Shown here: positions 1-8,537 of the stretch, piece by piece
Layout of the letters: each line of letters begins with the position of its first letter
Numbering within the stretch: position 1 is the stretch's first letter
From: CAZJCK01 sp964544635
GTDB taxonomy: Bacteria > Zixibacteria > MSB-5A5 > GN15 > FEB-12
Direction of reading: 5' to 3'
DNA length: 23,097 nt
NCBI GenBank assembly: GCA_964544635.1
Contig: CAZJCK010000057.1
Coordinates: 1-23,097, forward strand
Notes under the pieces: generated by a model
What the model saw: the letters and a program-made list of their open reading frames with translations, nothing else
Databases searched by the model: none
What the model was told of the DNA's origin: nothing
Made by a program: the position numbers and the translations under genes

Positions 1-1134
1 ATCATGAATCTGCCGGTGCGCATGGACGACGGCAGTTATCGCTTGTTCAAGGCGTATCGGGTGCAACACTCGATCGCGCGCGGCCCGGCCAAAGGCGGTA
101 TTCGGTATCACCCGGATGTGAATCTCGACGAGGTGCAGGCGCTTGCATCCTGGATGACGTGGAAGTGCGCCGTCGTCAACATCCCCTTCGGCGGCGGTAA
201 AGGCGGGGTGGTGTGTGATCCCCAGAAACTTTCGACCGGCGAACTGGAGCGCGTCACCCGACGCTATATGGCCGACATGATCGACCTGTTCGGACCCGAC
301 GATGATATCCCGGCCCCTGATGTCGGCACCGGTCCCAAGGTGATGGCCTGGATGATGGACACCTTCTCGATGAAAGAGAACCACACCATCCCCGGCGTCG
401 TCACCGGCAAGCCGATCTCGCTGGGCGGGTCGCTCGGGCGCAACGAAGCTACCGGTCGCGGCGTCATGATCACAACCCGCGAAGCCGCCCGTCACCATGG
501 TATCAACCTCCAGGGCGCCACCGCGGCGGTGCAGGGATTTGGTAACGTCGGCTCGATTTCCGCCAAGTTGCTGTGGGAGCTGGGCGTAAAATTCACGTTC
601 GTCTCCGACGTCACCGGTGCCATCCACGACCCGGCCGGCATCGACATCGGCGAACTGATCAAGTATGTCGACCAGCACCGTACCGTGATCGGCTTCCCCG
701 GCACCCGGAAGATCAGGCCGAACGATGTGCTCTTTGCCCGAGTCGATATTCTGATTCCGGCAGCGCTGGAAAATGTCATCACCGGCCAGAATGCCCACAA
801 GGTCCAGTGCCGTATTGTGTCGGAGGGCGCCAACGGCCCGGTGACGCCGGAGGCCGACAAGATCCTGAAGAAGAACAAGGTGACGGTCATCCCCGACATC
901 CTTTGCAATGCCGGCGGCGTGACGGTCTCCTACTTCGAGTGGGTGCAGAACCGTATCGGCTACTTCTGGACCGAGGAAGAGGTCAACCGTCGCCTCGAAG
1001 AGAAGATCGTGCCGGCTTTCGACGCCGTCATGGAAGTGGCCAAGAAGGAGAAGACGACCATGCGCATCGCCGCTTTCATGGTCGCCATCCGGCGGGTGCT
1101 CGATGTCGTCGAACAGCGCGGGATTTACTCGTAA
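1..1134 (+). CDS. gdhA: Glutamate dehydrogenase (Glu/Leu/Phe/Val dehydrogenase family), 5' end cut by window
   Basis: Catalyses reversible oxidative deamination of glutamate to 2-oxoglutarate and ammonia in the cytoplasm. The frame is already open at base 1, and the first ATG (base 4) lies inside the conserved PVRMDDG stretch, so the true start is upstream and about 40-50 residues are missing. Numbering from that ATG, the substrate-site lysines are in KGGIRYHP (K30), MTWKCAV (K54) and GGGKGG (K66), and the catalytic aspartate is in APDVGTG (D106). A Rossmann GFGNVGS loop is at 178-184, followed by an acidic D202 at the end of the next strand, which fits NAD-type binding, although cofactor choice cannot be fixed by eye. 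The C-terminal part is complete and intact. A strong terminator lies 27 bases after the stop, so this gene ends its own transcript. Confidence 0.93.
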   Translation: MMNLPVRMDDGSYRLFKAYRVQHSIARGPAKGGIRYHPDVNLDEVQALASWMTWKCAVVNIPFGGGKGGVVCDPQKLSTGELERVTRRYMADMIDLFGPDDDIPAPDVGTGPKVMAWMMDTFSMKENHTIPGVVTGKPISLGGSLGRNEATGRGVMITTREAARHHGINLQGATAAVQGFGNVGSISAKLLWELGVKFTFVSDVTGAIHDPAGIDIGELIKYVDQHRTVIGFPGTRKIRPNDVLFARVDILIPAALENVITGQNAHKVQCRIVSEGANGPVTPEADKILKKNKVTVIPDILCNAGGVTVSYFEWVQNRIGYFWTEEEVNRRLEEKIVPAFDAVMEVAKKEKTTMRIAAFMVAIRRVLDVVEQRGIYS

Positions 1135-1161
1135 TCGCCTGCCGGGCATCCAATATTCTGG

Positions 1162-1192
1162 TTCGGCCTCGCTCGTCGGGGCCGAATTTTTT
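1162..1192 (+). terminator. Rho-independent terminator after gdhA
   Basis: TTCGGCC (1162-1168) pairs with GGCCGAA (1180-1186). Three further inner pairs (one of them T-G) make a 10-bp stem with a 5-base loop. Six T residues follow directly (1187-1192). This is a textbook intrinsic terminator separating gdhA from the envelope cluster. Confidence 0.87.
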
Positions 1193-1193
1193 G

Positions 1194-1222
1194 TTATGCA
1201 CCATCGTTGATGGACGTATAAT
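1194..1222 (+). promoter_or_regulatory. Possible sigma70-type promoter for the M50 protease gene
   Basis: A perfect TATAAT lies at 1217-1222, just after the gdhA terminator and 41 bases before the next start codon. The -35 is poor: TTATGC at 1194-1199 gives a 17-base spacer, and TTGTTA at 1191-1196 gives 20. The position is right for the start of the envelope cluster, but the -35 is weak. Confidence 0.4.
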
Positions 1223-1263
1223 CAGCAACATGCAATTGCCCGCAATCGACATCGGAAACAGCC

Positions 1264-1875
1264 ATGGGATCTGACTTTATAGAACGCGCCATCATCGGCT
1301 TCCCGATCATCGTCTTCTCGCTGACCGTACATGAGTACTTTCACGCCTGGTCGGCGCTGAAGTTCGGCGATGATACCGCCCAGCGCATGGGACGCCTGAC
1401 CTTGAACCCGCTGAAACATCTCGACCTGTTCGGCACCATCATGATGTTCATCTCGCAGTTCCGTTTCGGCTGGGCCAAACCGGTGCCGGTCAATCCGTAT
1501 AATCTTCGCGACCCGCGCAAGAACGACTTCTGGATTTCGTTTGCCGGCCCGCTGTCCAATCTTGGCCTGGCGACGATCTTCGCCATCCTTCTTCGACTCG
1601 TTCCTGAGTCCGGACAGATGGCGGCTAATGCCGAGGTGCTGTTCTTCTACGCCGTGCAAATAAATGTCTTCCTGGCCCTGTTCAACCTGATCCCGCTCTT
1701 TCCGCTCGACGGTTCCCATATGTTGCGCAATCTGCTGCCGGAAAAGTACAGCCCGGAACTGGACAAGTTTGAGCAGGTCGGACCGTACCTTCTCATCGGC
1801 CTGGTCATTTTTGGCCTGCTCTGGTATATCATCGGGCCGCCCGCCCGAGTCATCATTCATTTCCTGGTGGCATGA
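1264..1875 (+). CDS. Site-2-protease-like M50 family membrane metalloprotease
   Basis: A 203-residue polytopic membrane protein of the short M50B rhomboid-like S2P type, which cleaves substrates within the membrane. The first helix carries the zinc-binding HEYFH motif (H23, E24, H27). The third ligand is in the family motif NLIPLFPLDG (D149). The conserved NPYNLRDPRK segment and FAGPLSNL helix, typical of this subfamily, are at about 77-100. There is no PDZ domain, unlike RseP. The protein has the usual length for the minimal family. The ATG at 1264 follows a weak purine-rich GGAAAC. The stop overlaps the start of the next gene (ATGATG at 1872), so the two are probably translationally coupled. 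The substrate is unknown; the family cleaves anti-sigma factors or remnant signal peptides. Confidence 0.9.
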   Translation: MGSDFIERAIIGFPIIVFSLTVHEYFHAWSALKFGDDTAQRMGRLTLNPLKHLDLFGTIMMFISQFRFGWAKPVPVNPYNLRDPRKNDFWISFAGPLSNLGLATIFAILLRLVPESGQMAANAEVLFFYAVQINVFLALFNLIPLFPLDGSHMLRNLLPEKYSPELDKFEQVGPYLLIGLVIFGLLWYIIGPPARVIIHFLVA

Positions 1876-2543
1876 TGCCGCGCCTTTCTCGCATCGTCAT
1901 CACCTTCGCCTTGACCGCAGCAGCGTTTGCCGCCGCCTGCACGACGCCGCCGCAGACTGGCGACGAAGCCGTATCCGATATCGAGATCAAGGGTGAAGCA
2001 TACCTCTTCGACGCCCGCTTGTGGCGCGACGGTAAGCCGACCTCGTTTCGTCTGCACATCTTCCAGACCGACACCCTGATCGGTCTCGGCGGTCGTGGCT
2101 ATCTCGGCAAGGGCGCTCTCAAGGGACGTGTCACCACCGATTCGATCTTGATCTATTTCCCGAGTGTGAACGAATACCTCCGTGAAGACATGGCGGAACT
2201 GGTGTCGTCGTTTGCTTGCGCCACGCCGCTGGCAACGTTCAATGTTCTGGACCTGTTTGCCGATCTGCCCGATCCGGCGGCGTGGAGTGGCGAGGGGTTG
2301 GTGCTCCAGATCGAGAACGAGAATGAACCGACCTACACCCTGGCACCGGTCGACTGCGACTGGACCGCACAGCTCATCTACGATGACGAAGACAAAGGCT
2401 GGCGGGTGGAGGAGTTTTACTTCGACGACGGGCACGACACCCGTCTCGAGGCCCGCCGCCGCCGCTACAACGACGACGCCGATCTCGGACTGACTCGCTT
2501 TCAGGTCGATATCCCTGCCGATGCCGTCCGCATCTACCCCTGA
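1872..2543 (+). CDS. Putative outer-membrane lipoprotein, LolB/DUF4292-like
   Basis: Has a lipoprotein signal: basic MMPRLSR, a hydrophobic core, then a lipobox ending AAAC with the lipidated cysteine at residue 23. The body is about 200 residues, predicted mostly beta. The pattern of an amphipathic strand, 'TDTLIGLGGRGYLGKGALKG', then 'TTDSILIYFPSVNEYL' resembles the DUF4292/LolB-like half-barrel lipoproteins that bind lipid or lipoprotein; this is a family-style inference with no decisive motif. Translation may begin at 1872 or at 1875 (adjacent ATGs). The GGTGG at 1866-1870 fits the second better. The start overlaps the M50 stop. Location beside an intramembrane protease and a lipid exporter suggests an envelope biogenesis role. 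Confidence 0.72.
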   Translation: MMPRLSRIVITFALTAAAFAAACTTPPQTGDEAVSDIEIKGEAYLFDARLWRDGKPTSFRLHIFQTDTLIGLGGRGYLGKGALKGRVTTDSILIYFPSVNEYLREDMAELVSSFACATPLATFNVLDLFADLPDPAAWSGEGLVLQIENENEPTYTLAPVDCDWTAQLIYDDEDKGWRVEEFYFDDGHDTRLEARRRRYNDDADLGLTRFQVDIPADAVRIYP

Positions 2544-2607
2544 ACGCCCCAATTGACTTCCATTGTTAATTGACCGATCTTTCGAGGTTTACATAGTTGA
2601 GTAGAAC

Positions 2608-4512
2608 ATGAACCTGTACGCACGCACATTCTCGGTCCTCAAGGCCCACGTCGGCAAGCTGGTGATAGCATCGAGCTCAGCGGCGCTGCACGCTGTCTTC
2701 TCCGGCGCGCTGGTCTGGATGTTTGGCCCGCTGTTGATGACGCTGTTCCAGGTCGGCGCGATTGGCGGCATTGATCCGACCTCGATGACCGGCGGCGCCG
2801 AAACAACCGTCACCGAACAGGCCTCAACCGCCGCCGACCAGTCGTGGCTGGTGGACCTGCAGAACGGCCTGGTGTCGATCCGCGAGACGATGAAGGGCTG
2901 GGTGAACAATGTCGTCGAGGCCGAAACGCGCACCGACACCCTGCTGCGGTTTGTCTGGCTCATTCTGGCGGTGGCAGTGTTCAAAAACGTGTTCTACTAC
3001 ATTCAGGGTTACTTCATGGCCTTTATCCAGCAGTCGGTCATACGGTACTTCCGCGATCGCCTGTTCGAAAAGTATCAGCGGTTGTCGCTCGACTATTTTC
3101 ACCGCCGCCGGACCGGCCAGCTCATTTCACGCGTCACCAACGATGTCCTGGTGCTCAACGAATCGATCGACATCGGTTTCAACCGGCTGGTCGTAGACAG
3201 CCTGACAGTCATGCTGTTCTCGACATTCCTTATTGTCCTGAGCTGGAAACTGACCCTGTTGGCGATGATTGTCCTGCCGGCCGTGTTTGGTTTCATCTGG
3301 TTCGTGGCCAAAAAGCTGCGCAAGTATTCCGAGCGGACACAGGAGCGAATGGAGGATGTCAACTCGGTGCTCGAAGAGGCGGTCAGTAATGTGCGCGTTG
3401 TCAAGGCGTTCTCGATGGAGCAATTCGAATCGAACAAATTCTTCAAGACCACCCGTGAGTACTTCGATTCGCTGTTGCGCATGACGCGCATCCGCCACCT
3501 GGCCAAGCCGATCAACGACATGCTGGCGACACTGGCCGGGGTCATAATCCTGTGGTTCGCAGGCAGCCGGATTATCCAGGGGACCGGAGAACTCGGCCCC
3601 GGCGATTTCATGACCTATCTGCTGGCCATGTTCTCGCTCATCAACCCGGCCAAGTCACTCTCGCAGATTCACATCAAGCTGCAAGAGGGGATGGCCGCCG
3701 CCGAACGCATCTTCAGTGTCCTCGATGCCGAGGAACGCGTCTCCGACCGCCCCAATGCACAGGAAAAGACCGATTTCAAAGAAGTCATCAAGTATGAAAA
3801 CGTTACCTTCGGCTACACCAGTTTCGAAAACGTATTAAAGGGCGTCAGCTTCGACGTAAACCACGGTGAAGTGGTTGCGGTGGTCGGCGCCTCCGGTTCC
3901 GGCAAGTCGACTATGCTAGATCTGCTGCCGCGTTTTTATGATCCGCAGGAGGGCCGGATCAGTATCGACGGCGTCGATATCCGCGACATCAAGCTTGCCT
4001 CGCTGCGCGGCATGATGGGCATTGTCACACAGGAAACGCAACTGTTCAACGACAGCGTGCGCAACAACATCGCTTACGGTCTCAACGGCGTGCCTGATGA
4101 CGAGATTATCCGCGTCGCCGAGATGGCCAACGCCCATCAGTTCATACGGGAGTTCGAGGACGGATATGATACGTTTGTCGGCAACCGCGGGGTACGCCTC
4201 TCCGGTGGCCAGCGCCAGCGTATCGCCATCGCCCGCGCCCTCCTGCGCAATCCGCAGATCCTTATCTTCGATGAAGCCACCTCGGCGCTCGATACCGAGG
4301 CCGAGGCCCTGGTGCAGGAAGCGATCGATCGCTTGATGAAGGGACGCACCGTTCTCGTCATCGCTCACCGCCTCTCCACCATCAAGCACGCCGACCGTAT
4401 CTTCGTCATGGAAAGAGGGAAGATCATCGAGTGCGGTACGCACGAGCAGTTGCTGTCGCGCGGCGGCACCTACAATCGTCTCTACAACATGCAGTTCCGG
4501 GACTACCAATGA
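2608..4512 (+). CDS. MsbA-like ABC exporter, fused permease and ATPase
   Basis: A 634-residue half-transporter that as a homodimer would flip lipid A/LOS or a similar substrate across the inner membrane. Six membrane helices occupy about residues 17-330. The nucleotide-binding domain has Walker A GASGSGKST (427-435), Q-loop Q475, signature LSGGQRQ (531-537), Walker B with catalytic E556 (LIFDEATSALD), and H-loop H587, so the ATPase looks competent. The protein is longer than E. coli MsbA (582) because the first periplasmic loop, about residues 49-112, is expanded by a Thr/Ser/Glu-rich segment. No strong Shine-Dalgarno precedes ATG 2608. The upstream gap contains two AATTGAC copies (2551-2557, 2569-2575), of which TTGACC with CATAGT at 16 bases is a marginal promoter. 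The stop overlaps the GT4 start (ATGA). The LPS-core glycosyltransferases that follow support an LPS/LOS substrate. Confidence 0.9.
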   Translation: MNLYARTFSVLKAHVGKLVIASSSAALHAVFSGALVWMFGPLLMTLFQVGAIGGIDPTSMTGGAETTVTEQASTAADQSWLVDLQNGLVSIRETMKGWVNNVVEAETRTDTLLRFVWLILAVAVFKNVFYYIQGYFMAFIQQSVIRYFRDRLFEKYQRLSLDYFHRRRTGQLISRVTNDVLVLNESIDIGFNRLVVDSLTVMLFSTFLIVLSWKLTLLAMIVLPAVFGFIWFVAKKLRKYSERTQERMEDVNSVLEEAVSNVRVVKAFSMEQFESNKFFKTTREYFDSLLRMTRIRHLAKPINDMLATLAGVIILWFAGSRIIQGTGELGPGDFMTYLLAMFSLINPAKSLSQIHIKLQEGMAAAERIFSVLDAEERVSDRPNAQEKTDFKEVIKYENVTFGYTSFENVLKGVSFDVNHGEVVAVVGASGSGKSTMLDLLPRFYDPQEGRISIDGVDIRDIKLASLRGMMGIVTQETQLFNDSVRNNIAYGLNGVPDDEIIRVAEMANAHQFIREFEDGYDTFVGNRGVRLSGGQRQRIAIARALLRNPQILIFDEATSALDTEAEALVQEAIDRLMKGRTVLVIAHRLSTIKHADRIFVMERGKIIECGTHEQLLSRGGTYNRLYNMQFRDYQ

Positions 4513-5645
4513 ACATCCTGATGCTCGATTCGATAGACCCGACCGTGTACGGCGGCATGGAGGAGTGGATTCGGTTGTCGTCCGATGCCTTCGCCAAGCG
4601 CGGCCACAATGTGTATGTCGGGGGACGGCGCGACTCCAGGTTTCTCGATCGTATCAGCCGGCGGTCAAGCGCTACCCCGGTCAGCATACCGTTCTCCAGC
4701 GACTTCAACCCGTCGACTATCTGGATGTTGCGGCGTTTCCTCAAAGCGAACGAGATCGACATCATCACCGTCAATTTCAATAAGGAACTGCGGCTGGCAG
4801 GCCTGGCAACGAGTATGGGTAAACGCTGCCCAATCGTCTGGTCACTGGGTATTGATCTCACCGGTGGCGGCTTCATACACCACCAGTTCACACCGAGGGT
4901 GATCGACCTGGTCATCTGCTGCTCGGAAGACCTGAAGCGGGAAGTCTGTCACCGTGGGTACGTATCACCCGATATCACGCTCGCCATAGCGCGCGGCCAT
5001 CCCGATCTCGACGGTGCACTGCGCTCCCAAGAGGCGAAGGCGGAGGTGTGCCGGAAGTTCGATATTCCGACTGATGCCGTCATCGGTATCAACTCGGCCC
5101 GCTTTGTCGAGCACAAGGGGCACACCTACCTGATCGACGCCCTTGCAATCGTGGCAGACAGACTGCCGCATTTGCATTTGCTGTGGCTCGGTGACGGTTC
5201 GTGGGAGCAGAAACTTCGCGACCAGGCCAACGACCGCGGGGTCGCCGATCGCATTCACTTTGGCGGCTGGCAGGAACAGGTACACAAGATACTCGCCGGC
5301 TGCGACCTGATGATCCAGCCGTCGATCATCGAACCGATGGGCAACTCGCTGCTCGAGGGTATGCGGGCCGGCCTGCCGATTATCGCCAGCCGTGTCGGGG
5401 GCATGCCGGAAGTGATTGTCGAAAACGAAACCGGCCTGCTGGTCGAGCCGCGCAACCCGGAGGCACTGGCCGCGGCACTGGAGAAACTGGTCGGCAATCC
5501 GGAATTGATGGCGCAGTATGGCGTCGCCGGTCGCAGGCGCTTTCTCACGCACTACACCATCGACGCCGTGGTCGATCGCTGGGAACAGATCTTCGAAGAC
5601 CTGATAGAGAAACACAAGAACCATGGAAGCTCTCAAACCGCTTGA
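4509..5645 (+). CDS. Glycosyltransferase family 4 (GT-B fold)
   Basis: A 378-residue nucleotide-sugar-dependent glycosyltransferase, cytoplasmic or membrane-associated. The N-terminal Rossmann half opens with MNILMLDSIDP and the glycine-rich acceptor loop VYGGMEEW. The C-terminal half shows SARFVEHKGHTYLIDA, LLWLGDGS, and the donor-binding E-x7-E motif in EPMGNSLLEGM, then GLPIIASRVGGMPEVI, all hallmarks of GT4. I chose ATG 4509, which makes a 4-base ATGA overlap with the ABC exporter stop. The frame stays open further upstream but only inside the ABC gene. No clear Shine-Dalgarno is present, consistent with translational coupling. The context (MsbA-like exporter, two GT9, one GT2) points to lipooligosaccharide core or surface glycan assembly. 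The sugar cannot be assigned. Confidence 0.9.
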   Translation: MNILMLDSIDPTVYGGMEEWIRLSSDAFAKRGHNVYVGGRRDSRFLDRISRRSSATPVSIPFSSDFNPSTIWMLRRFLKANEIDIITVNFNKELRLAGLATSMGKRCPIVWSLGIDLTGGGFIHHQFTPRVIDLVICCSEDLKREVCHRGYVSPDITLAIARGHPDLDGALRSQEAKAEVCRKFDIPTDAVIGINSARFVEHKGHTYLIDALAIVADRLPHLHLLWLGDGSWEQKLRDQANDRGVADRIHFGGWQEQVHKILAGCDLMIQPSIIEPMGNSLLEGMRAGLPIIASRVGGMPEVIVENETGLLVEPRNPEALAAALEKLVGNPELMAQYGVAGRRRFLTHYTIDAVVDRWEQIFEDLIEKHKNHGSSQTA

Positions 5646-6729
5646 ACGCAGAATAAAATCGGTCGTCTTCCGGCTCATCGCACCGTTCTTGAAGCGGGGG
5701 AGAGGCGATGTTGAACCGATTGACGGTTCCAGGGTGCGTCGCGTTTTGTTCATCCGTCCGGATAAGATCGGCGATATGGTCATATCGCTGCCGACCTTTG
5801 ACGCTCTCAAGCGCGAATTTCCGAATATCGAAATCTCCATAGTCTGCGCCCCGCGCGGCCTCCCACTCATCAAAGATGATCCTCGCTTCGAACGGATCTT
5901 CCGCTACACCAAGCGGACGTGGAAGGACATGGTCGAACTGATGCGCATGCGCAGAATGAACTTTGATGTCGTCGTTGACATGATTTACAACGATTCGATC
6001 ACCGTGCTGTTTCTCACGCAACTGCTGGCGCGCAACAAGCCGCGGGTCGCCATCGGCAAGACCAGGTATCGCGAATTCTATACCCACAACTGCGACCGGG
6101 GGGAACTCCACGACCGCCACATCATCCGCGAAACGTTACGGCTCGTCGACGCTTTCGGCATCGACAGCCAGGGTGCCGATCCCTACGCCCCGCCACACCT
6201 TCCCGCGCCGGCCGAAGAGAAGGCGGAGTCGTTCGTGCGCACGCTGCCGTCGCATGATCTGCTGGTTGGTCTTAATCTTTCGGCCGGCATGTCGAACCGG
6301 ATCTGGCCGACCGAGAAGGCAATAGAACTGGTCAAGCGGCTGCAGGAGTCTGACGATCCACCGAGCGTGATCCTCTTCGCTGTCGGCCCCGACCGCGAAC
6401 GCGCCAGGGAGATCATGCGACAGGTCGACAAGCCCGCCCACCTCGTCCCACCCGGCCTCAGTCTGATCGAGGCCTCGGCCATACTCAAACGCCTGGATAT
6501 CCTCATCACGCCCGATACCTCGCTGGTGCACATCGCCCGATCGTTCAAAGTCAAGGTGATCGGCATGTACATAAACTATCCGCCGAACCTGGTACTGTGG
6601 CGGCCGTACGGCCAGGAGGCGGGCGCCCTCGTCGCCGACACGCCACACCGTATCACCGATATTTCGGTCGACCAGGTGTGCGACGTCTATACGCACCTCC
6701 GCACCAAGACGGGAAAGGCGGCCAGGTGA
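5623..6729 (+). CDS. Glycosyltransferase family 9 (ADP-heptose:LPS heptosyltransferase-like), first copy
   Basis: A 368-residue GT-B enzyme of the WaaC/WaaF/WaaQ family, which adds heptose to LPS inner core. The N-terminal domain has the family opening RVLFIRPDKIGDMVISLPTFDALKREFP in residues 40-67, preceded by a basic amphipathic lead (1-38) likely to touch the membrane. The C-terminal donor domain has VGLNLSAG...RIWP and the signature ITPDTSLVHIARSFKVKVIGMY. The start at 5623 overlaps the GT4 gene by 23 bases. The stop TGA overlaps a GTG start of the next gene. It is distinct in sequence from the second GT9 in this cluster, so the two probably act on successive residues. Donor specificity is inferred from the family only. 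Confidence 0.9.
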   Translation: MEALKPLERRIKSVVFRLIAPFLKRGRGDVEPIDGSRVRRVLFIRPDKIGDMVISLPTFDALKREFPNIEISIVCAPRGLPLIKDDPRFERIFRYTKRTWKDMVELMRMRRMNFDVVVDMIYNDSITVLFLTQLLARNKPRVAIGKTRYREFYTHNCDRGELHDRHIIRETLRLVDAFGIDSQGADPYAPPHLPAPAEEKAESFVRTLPSHDLLVGLNLSAGMSNRIWPTEKAIELVKRLQESDDPPSVILFAVGPDRERAREIMRQVDKPAHLVPPGLSLIEASAILKRLDILITPDTSLVHIARSFKVKVIGMYINYPPNLVLWRPYGQEAGALVADTPHRITDISVDQVCDVYTHLRTKTGKAAR

Positions 6730-7487
6730 GTAAACTGTCGGTGGTCGTCATTACGAAGGACGAGGAGGCCAACATCACTCGATGCCTCGAATCGGTCGGC
6801 TGGGCCGATGAGCTGATTGTGGTCGACTCAGGATCCACCGATCGAACCGTGGAGATCGCCCGTCAGTTTGGCGCGAAGATCCTCGAGATAGGCTGGGACG
6901 GTTACGGTCCGGCCAAGCGGACCGGTGTCGATGCGGCCGGCGGTGACTGGGTGCTCAATATCGACGCCGACGAGCAGGTGAGCGGTGAGCTGGCCGAGGA
7001 AATCAAGCAGGTGGTCGACGGCGAGGCCGCTGCGGTTGGCTACGAAATGCCGCGCCGCACCAGGTTCCTGACGCGCTGGATCTATCACTGCGGCTGGTAC
7101 CCGGACTACGTCACCAGGTTGTTCAGGCGTGACAAGGGAAATTTCGACGACGCACCGATCCACGAGGCGGTCATCCTGGACGGCCCCAAGGGGCGTCTTG
7201 AAGGCGAGTTATTGCACTATTGCTTTGTGAGCTTAGAGCAGTATCTTACTAAGTTTAACCGGTATACGTCGATAGGCGCCGATGCCGCGTATAACCGGGG
7301 TAAGCGAACCAATCTGTTCGACCTCACCGGACGTCCGGTGGCGTCGTTTTTCGCACACTATGTCGCGCGGCAGGGCTTTCGAGACGGCTTTGAGGGCTTT
7401 GTCATTTCGGTTTTGTCGGCGGTCAGTGTGTTTGTGAAGTACGCCAAGCTGCGGCACCTGGCGAAAAAGCGGGAAGGAAACACCTAA
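6726..7487 (+). CDS. Glycosyltransferase family 2, WaaE/KdtX-like
   Basis: A 253-residue GT-A enzyme. It begins SKLSVVVITKDEEANI, with the family signature WADELIVVDSGSTDRT (26-41) and the metal-binding DAD triad at D80-A-D82. The sequence RRTRFLTRWIYHCGWYPDYVTRLF is typical of the LPS-core beta-glucosyltransferase WaaE/KdtX group. The C-terminus (about 220-250) is basic and amphipathic and suggests peripheral membrane attachment. I chose GTG 6726: it gives a GTGA overlap with the upstream GT9 stop and leaves the conserved N-terminus complete. The longer open frame from 6597 only adds Arg/Pro-rich shadow sequence. GGGAAAGGCGG just upstream can serve as a ribosome binding site. Confidence 0.9.
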   Translation: MSKLSVVVITKDEEANITRCLESVGWADELIVVDSGSTDRTVEIARQFGAKILEIGWDGYGPAKRTGVDAAGGDWVLNIDADEQVSGELAEEIKQVVDGEAAAVGYEMPRRTRFLTRWIYHCGWYPDYVTRLFRRDKGNFDDAPIHEAVILDGPKGRLEGELLHYCFVSLEQYLTKFNRYTSIGADAAYNRGKRTNLFDLTGRPVASFFAHYVARQGFRDGFEGFVISVLSAVSVFVKYAKLRHLAKKREGNT

Positions 7488-7493
7488 GTCGTT

Positions 7494-8537
7494 ATGGCTG
7501 ATATTGTAGATCTGAAACCGGGCGACCGGGTACTCATAAGCAGAACCGATAAACTGGGCGACCTCATCCTGGCCCTGCCGTTTGTGCAGACCCTCAAGAA
7601 ACGTTATCCCGAATGCTCGATCGAGGTCCTCACTTCACTCTATGCCTCGCCCATACTCGAGAACAACCCGGCAGTCGACAAGATCGTGCGGGTGCAGAAT
7701 GACCAGCTCATTGCCAGCAAGCTGTACAAGAAGGACCTGCTGCACCGTATCAAGATGAACGAATATGCCGCCGTCGTCGTGCTGTATCCGGAACGACGGG
7801 TCAGCCAGTTGTTCTACAAGGCGAACATCCCGGTACGCATCGGCACCGCCCGGCGGTTTCATTCGGTTTATTTCAACCGGCATATCTTTCACAGCCGCAA
7901 GACCAATCGCAAGCACGAGTATCAATACAATCTCGATTTTCTCGAATACTTCGCTCCGGGCGAGACCGATCACTTCCCGCGTGTCTACCCGACTGAAAAG
8001 GAGATCCGCAACGCCCGGCGCATTTTGGCCGAGAAAGGGATCGATGCGCCTTTTGTCGTCATCCATCCCGGTTCCGGCGGCTCCGCCGAGAACTGGTCGG
8101 TGCCGCACTTTGCAGAGCTGTACGAGAAGCTGCGCCAGGCCGGCGTCCAGGCGGTCGTGACCGGTTCGGAGGCTGAAGGCATGAAGCTTGACACCATGGA
8201 GCTTCCGATCAGTCAGCCGATGAAGAAGATTACCGGCGAAACTGATCTGCGCACGCTGGCGGCGGTGTTGTCCCTGGCCTCGGTGGTGGTGGCCAACTCG
8301 ACCGGCCCGTTGCACCTGGCCGTCTCGGTCGGCACCCGCGTGGTCGGCCTGTATCCGTCGAAACGGATTATGTCACCGCGCCGTTGGGGCCCTCTCGGCA
8401 ACGGCAACCACGTCCTCCAGCCGGTCGGCGTCGTCTGTCGCTGCCCCGATCAGCATTGCCGGTGCATGGAAACGATCACCCCGGAACTGGTGGCCAGAAA
8501 AGTCCAGGACATCCTGCAGGAGCAGTATGTCGGTTAG
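7494..8537 (+). CDS. Glycosyltransferase family 9 (heptosyltransferase-like), second copy
   Basis: A 347-residue GT9 enzyme. The N-terminal motif DRVLISRTDKLGDLILALPFVQTLKKRYP is in residues 11-39. The donor-domain motifs are VVIHPGSGGSAENWSVPHFAEL and VVVANSTGPLHLAVSVGTRVVGLYP. Near the C-terminus a Cys cluster CRCPDQHCRC (C315, C317, C322, C324) precedes METI; several GT9 proteins carry a comparable Cys-rich tail, possibly a metal or structural site. The start lies 6 bases after the GT2 stop, and a GGAAGGA at the end of the GT2 gene is a plausible though distant ribosome binding site. The last 11 bases overlap the preferred rel start. Likely adds a second core heptose; the exact linkage is unknown. 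Confidence 0.9.
   Translation: MADIVDLKPGDRVLISRTDKLGDLILALPFVQTLKKRYPECSIEVLTSLYASPILENNPAVDKIVRVQNDQLIASKLYKKDLLHRIKMNEYAAVVVLYPERRVSQLFYKANIPVRIGTARRFHSVYFNRHIFHSRKTNRKHEYQYNLDFLEYFAPGETDHFPRVYPTEKEIRNARRILAEKGIDAPFVVIHPGSGGSAENWSVPHFAELYEKLRQAGVQAVVTGSEAEGMKLDTMELPISQPMKKITGETDLRTLAAVLSLASVVVANSTGPLHLAVSVGTRVVGLYPSKRIMSPRRWGPLGNGNHVLQPVGVVCRCPDQHCRCMETITPELVARKVQDILQEQYVG
8518..8522 (+). promoter_or_regulatory. Shine-Dalgarno supporting the early rel start
   Basis: AGGAG lies 4 bases before ATG 8527, inside the end of the second GT9 gene. The alternative ATG at 8563 has only a weak GCGAGAA upstream. This favours 8527, though the 12 extra residues are not conserved family sequence. Confidence 0.5.

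Noticed and set aside
4431..4508. Upstream extension of the GT4 frame inside the ABC exporter gene.
   Set aside because: The ATGA overlap at 4509 and the conserved N-terminus MNILMLDS fit the family; the extension is shadow sequence.
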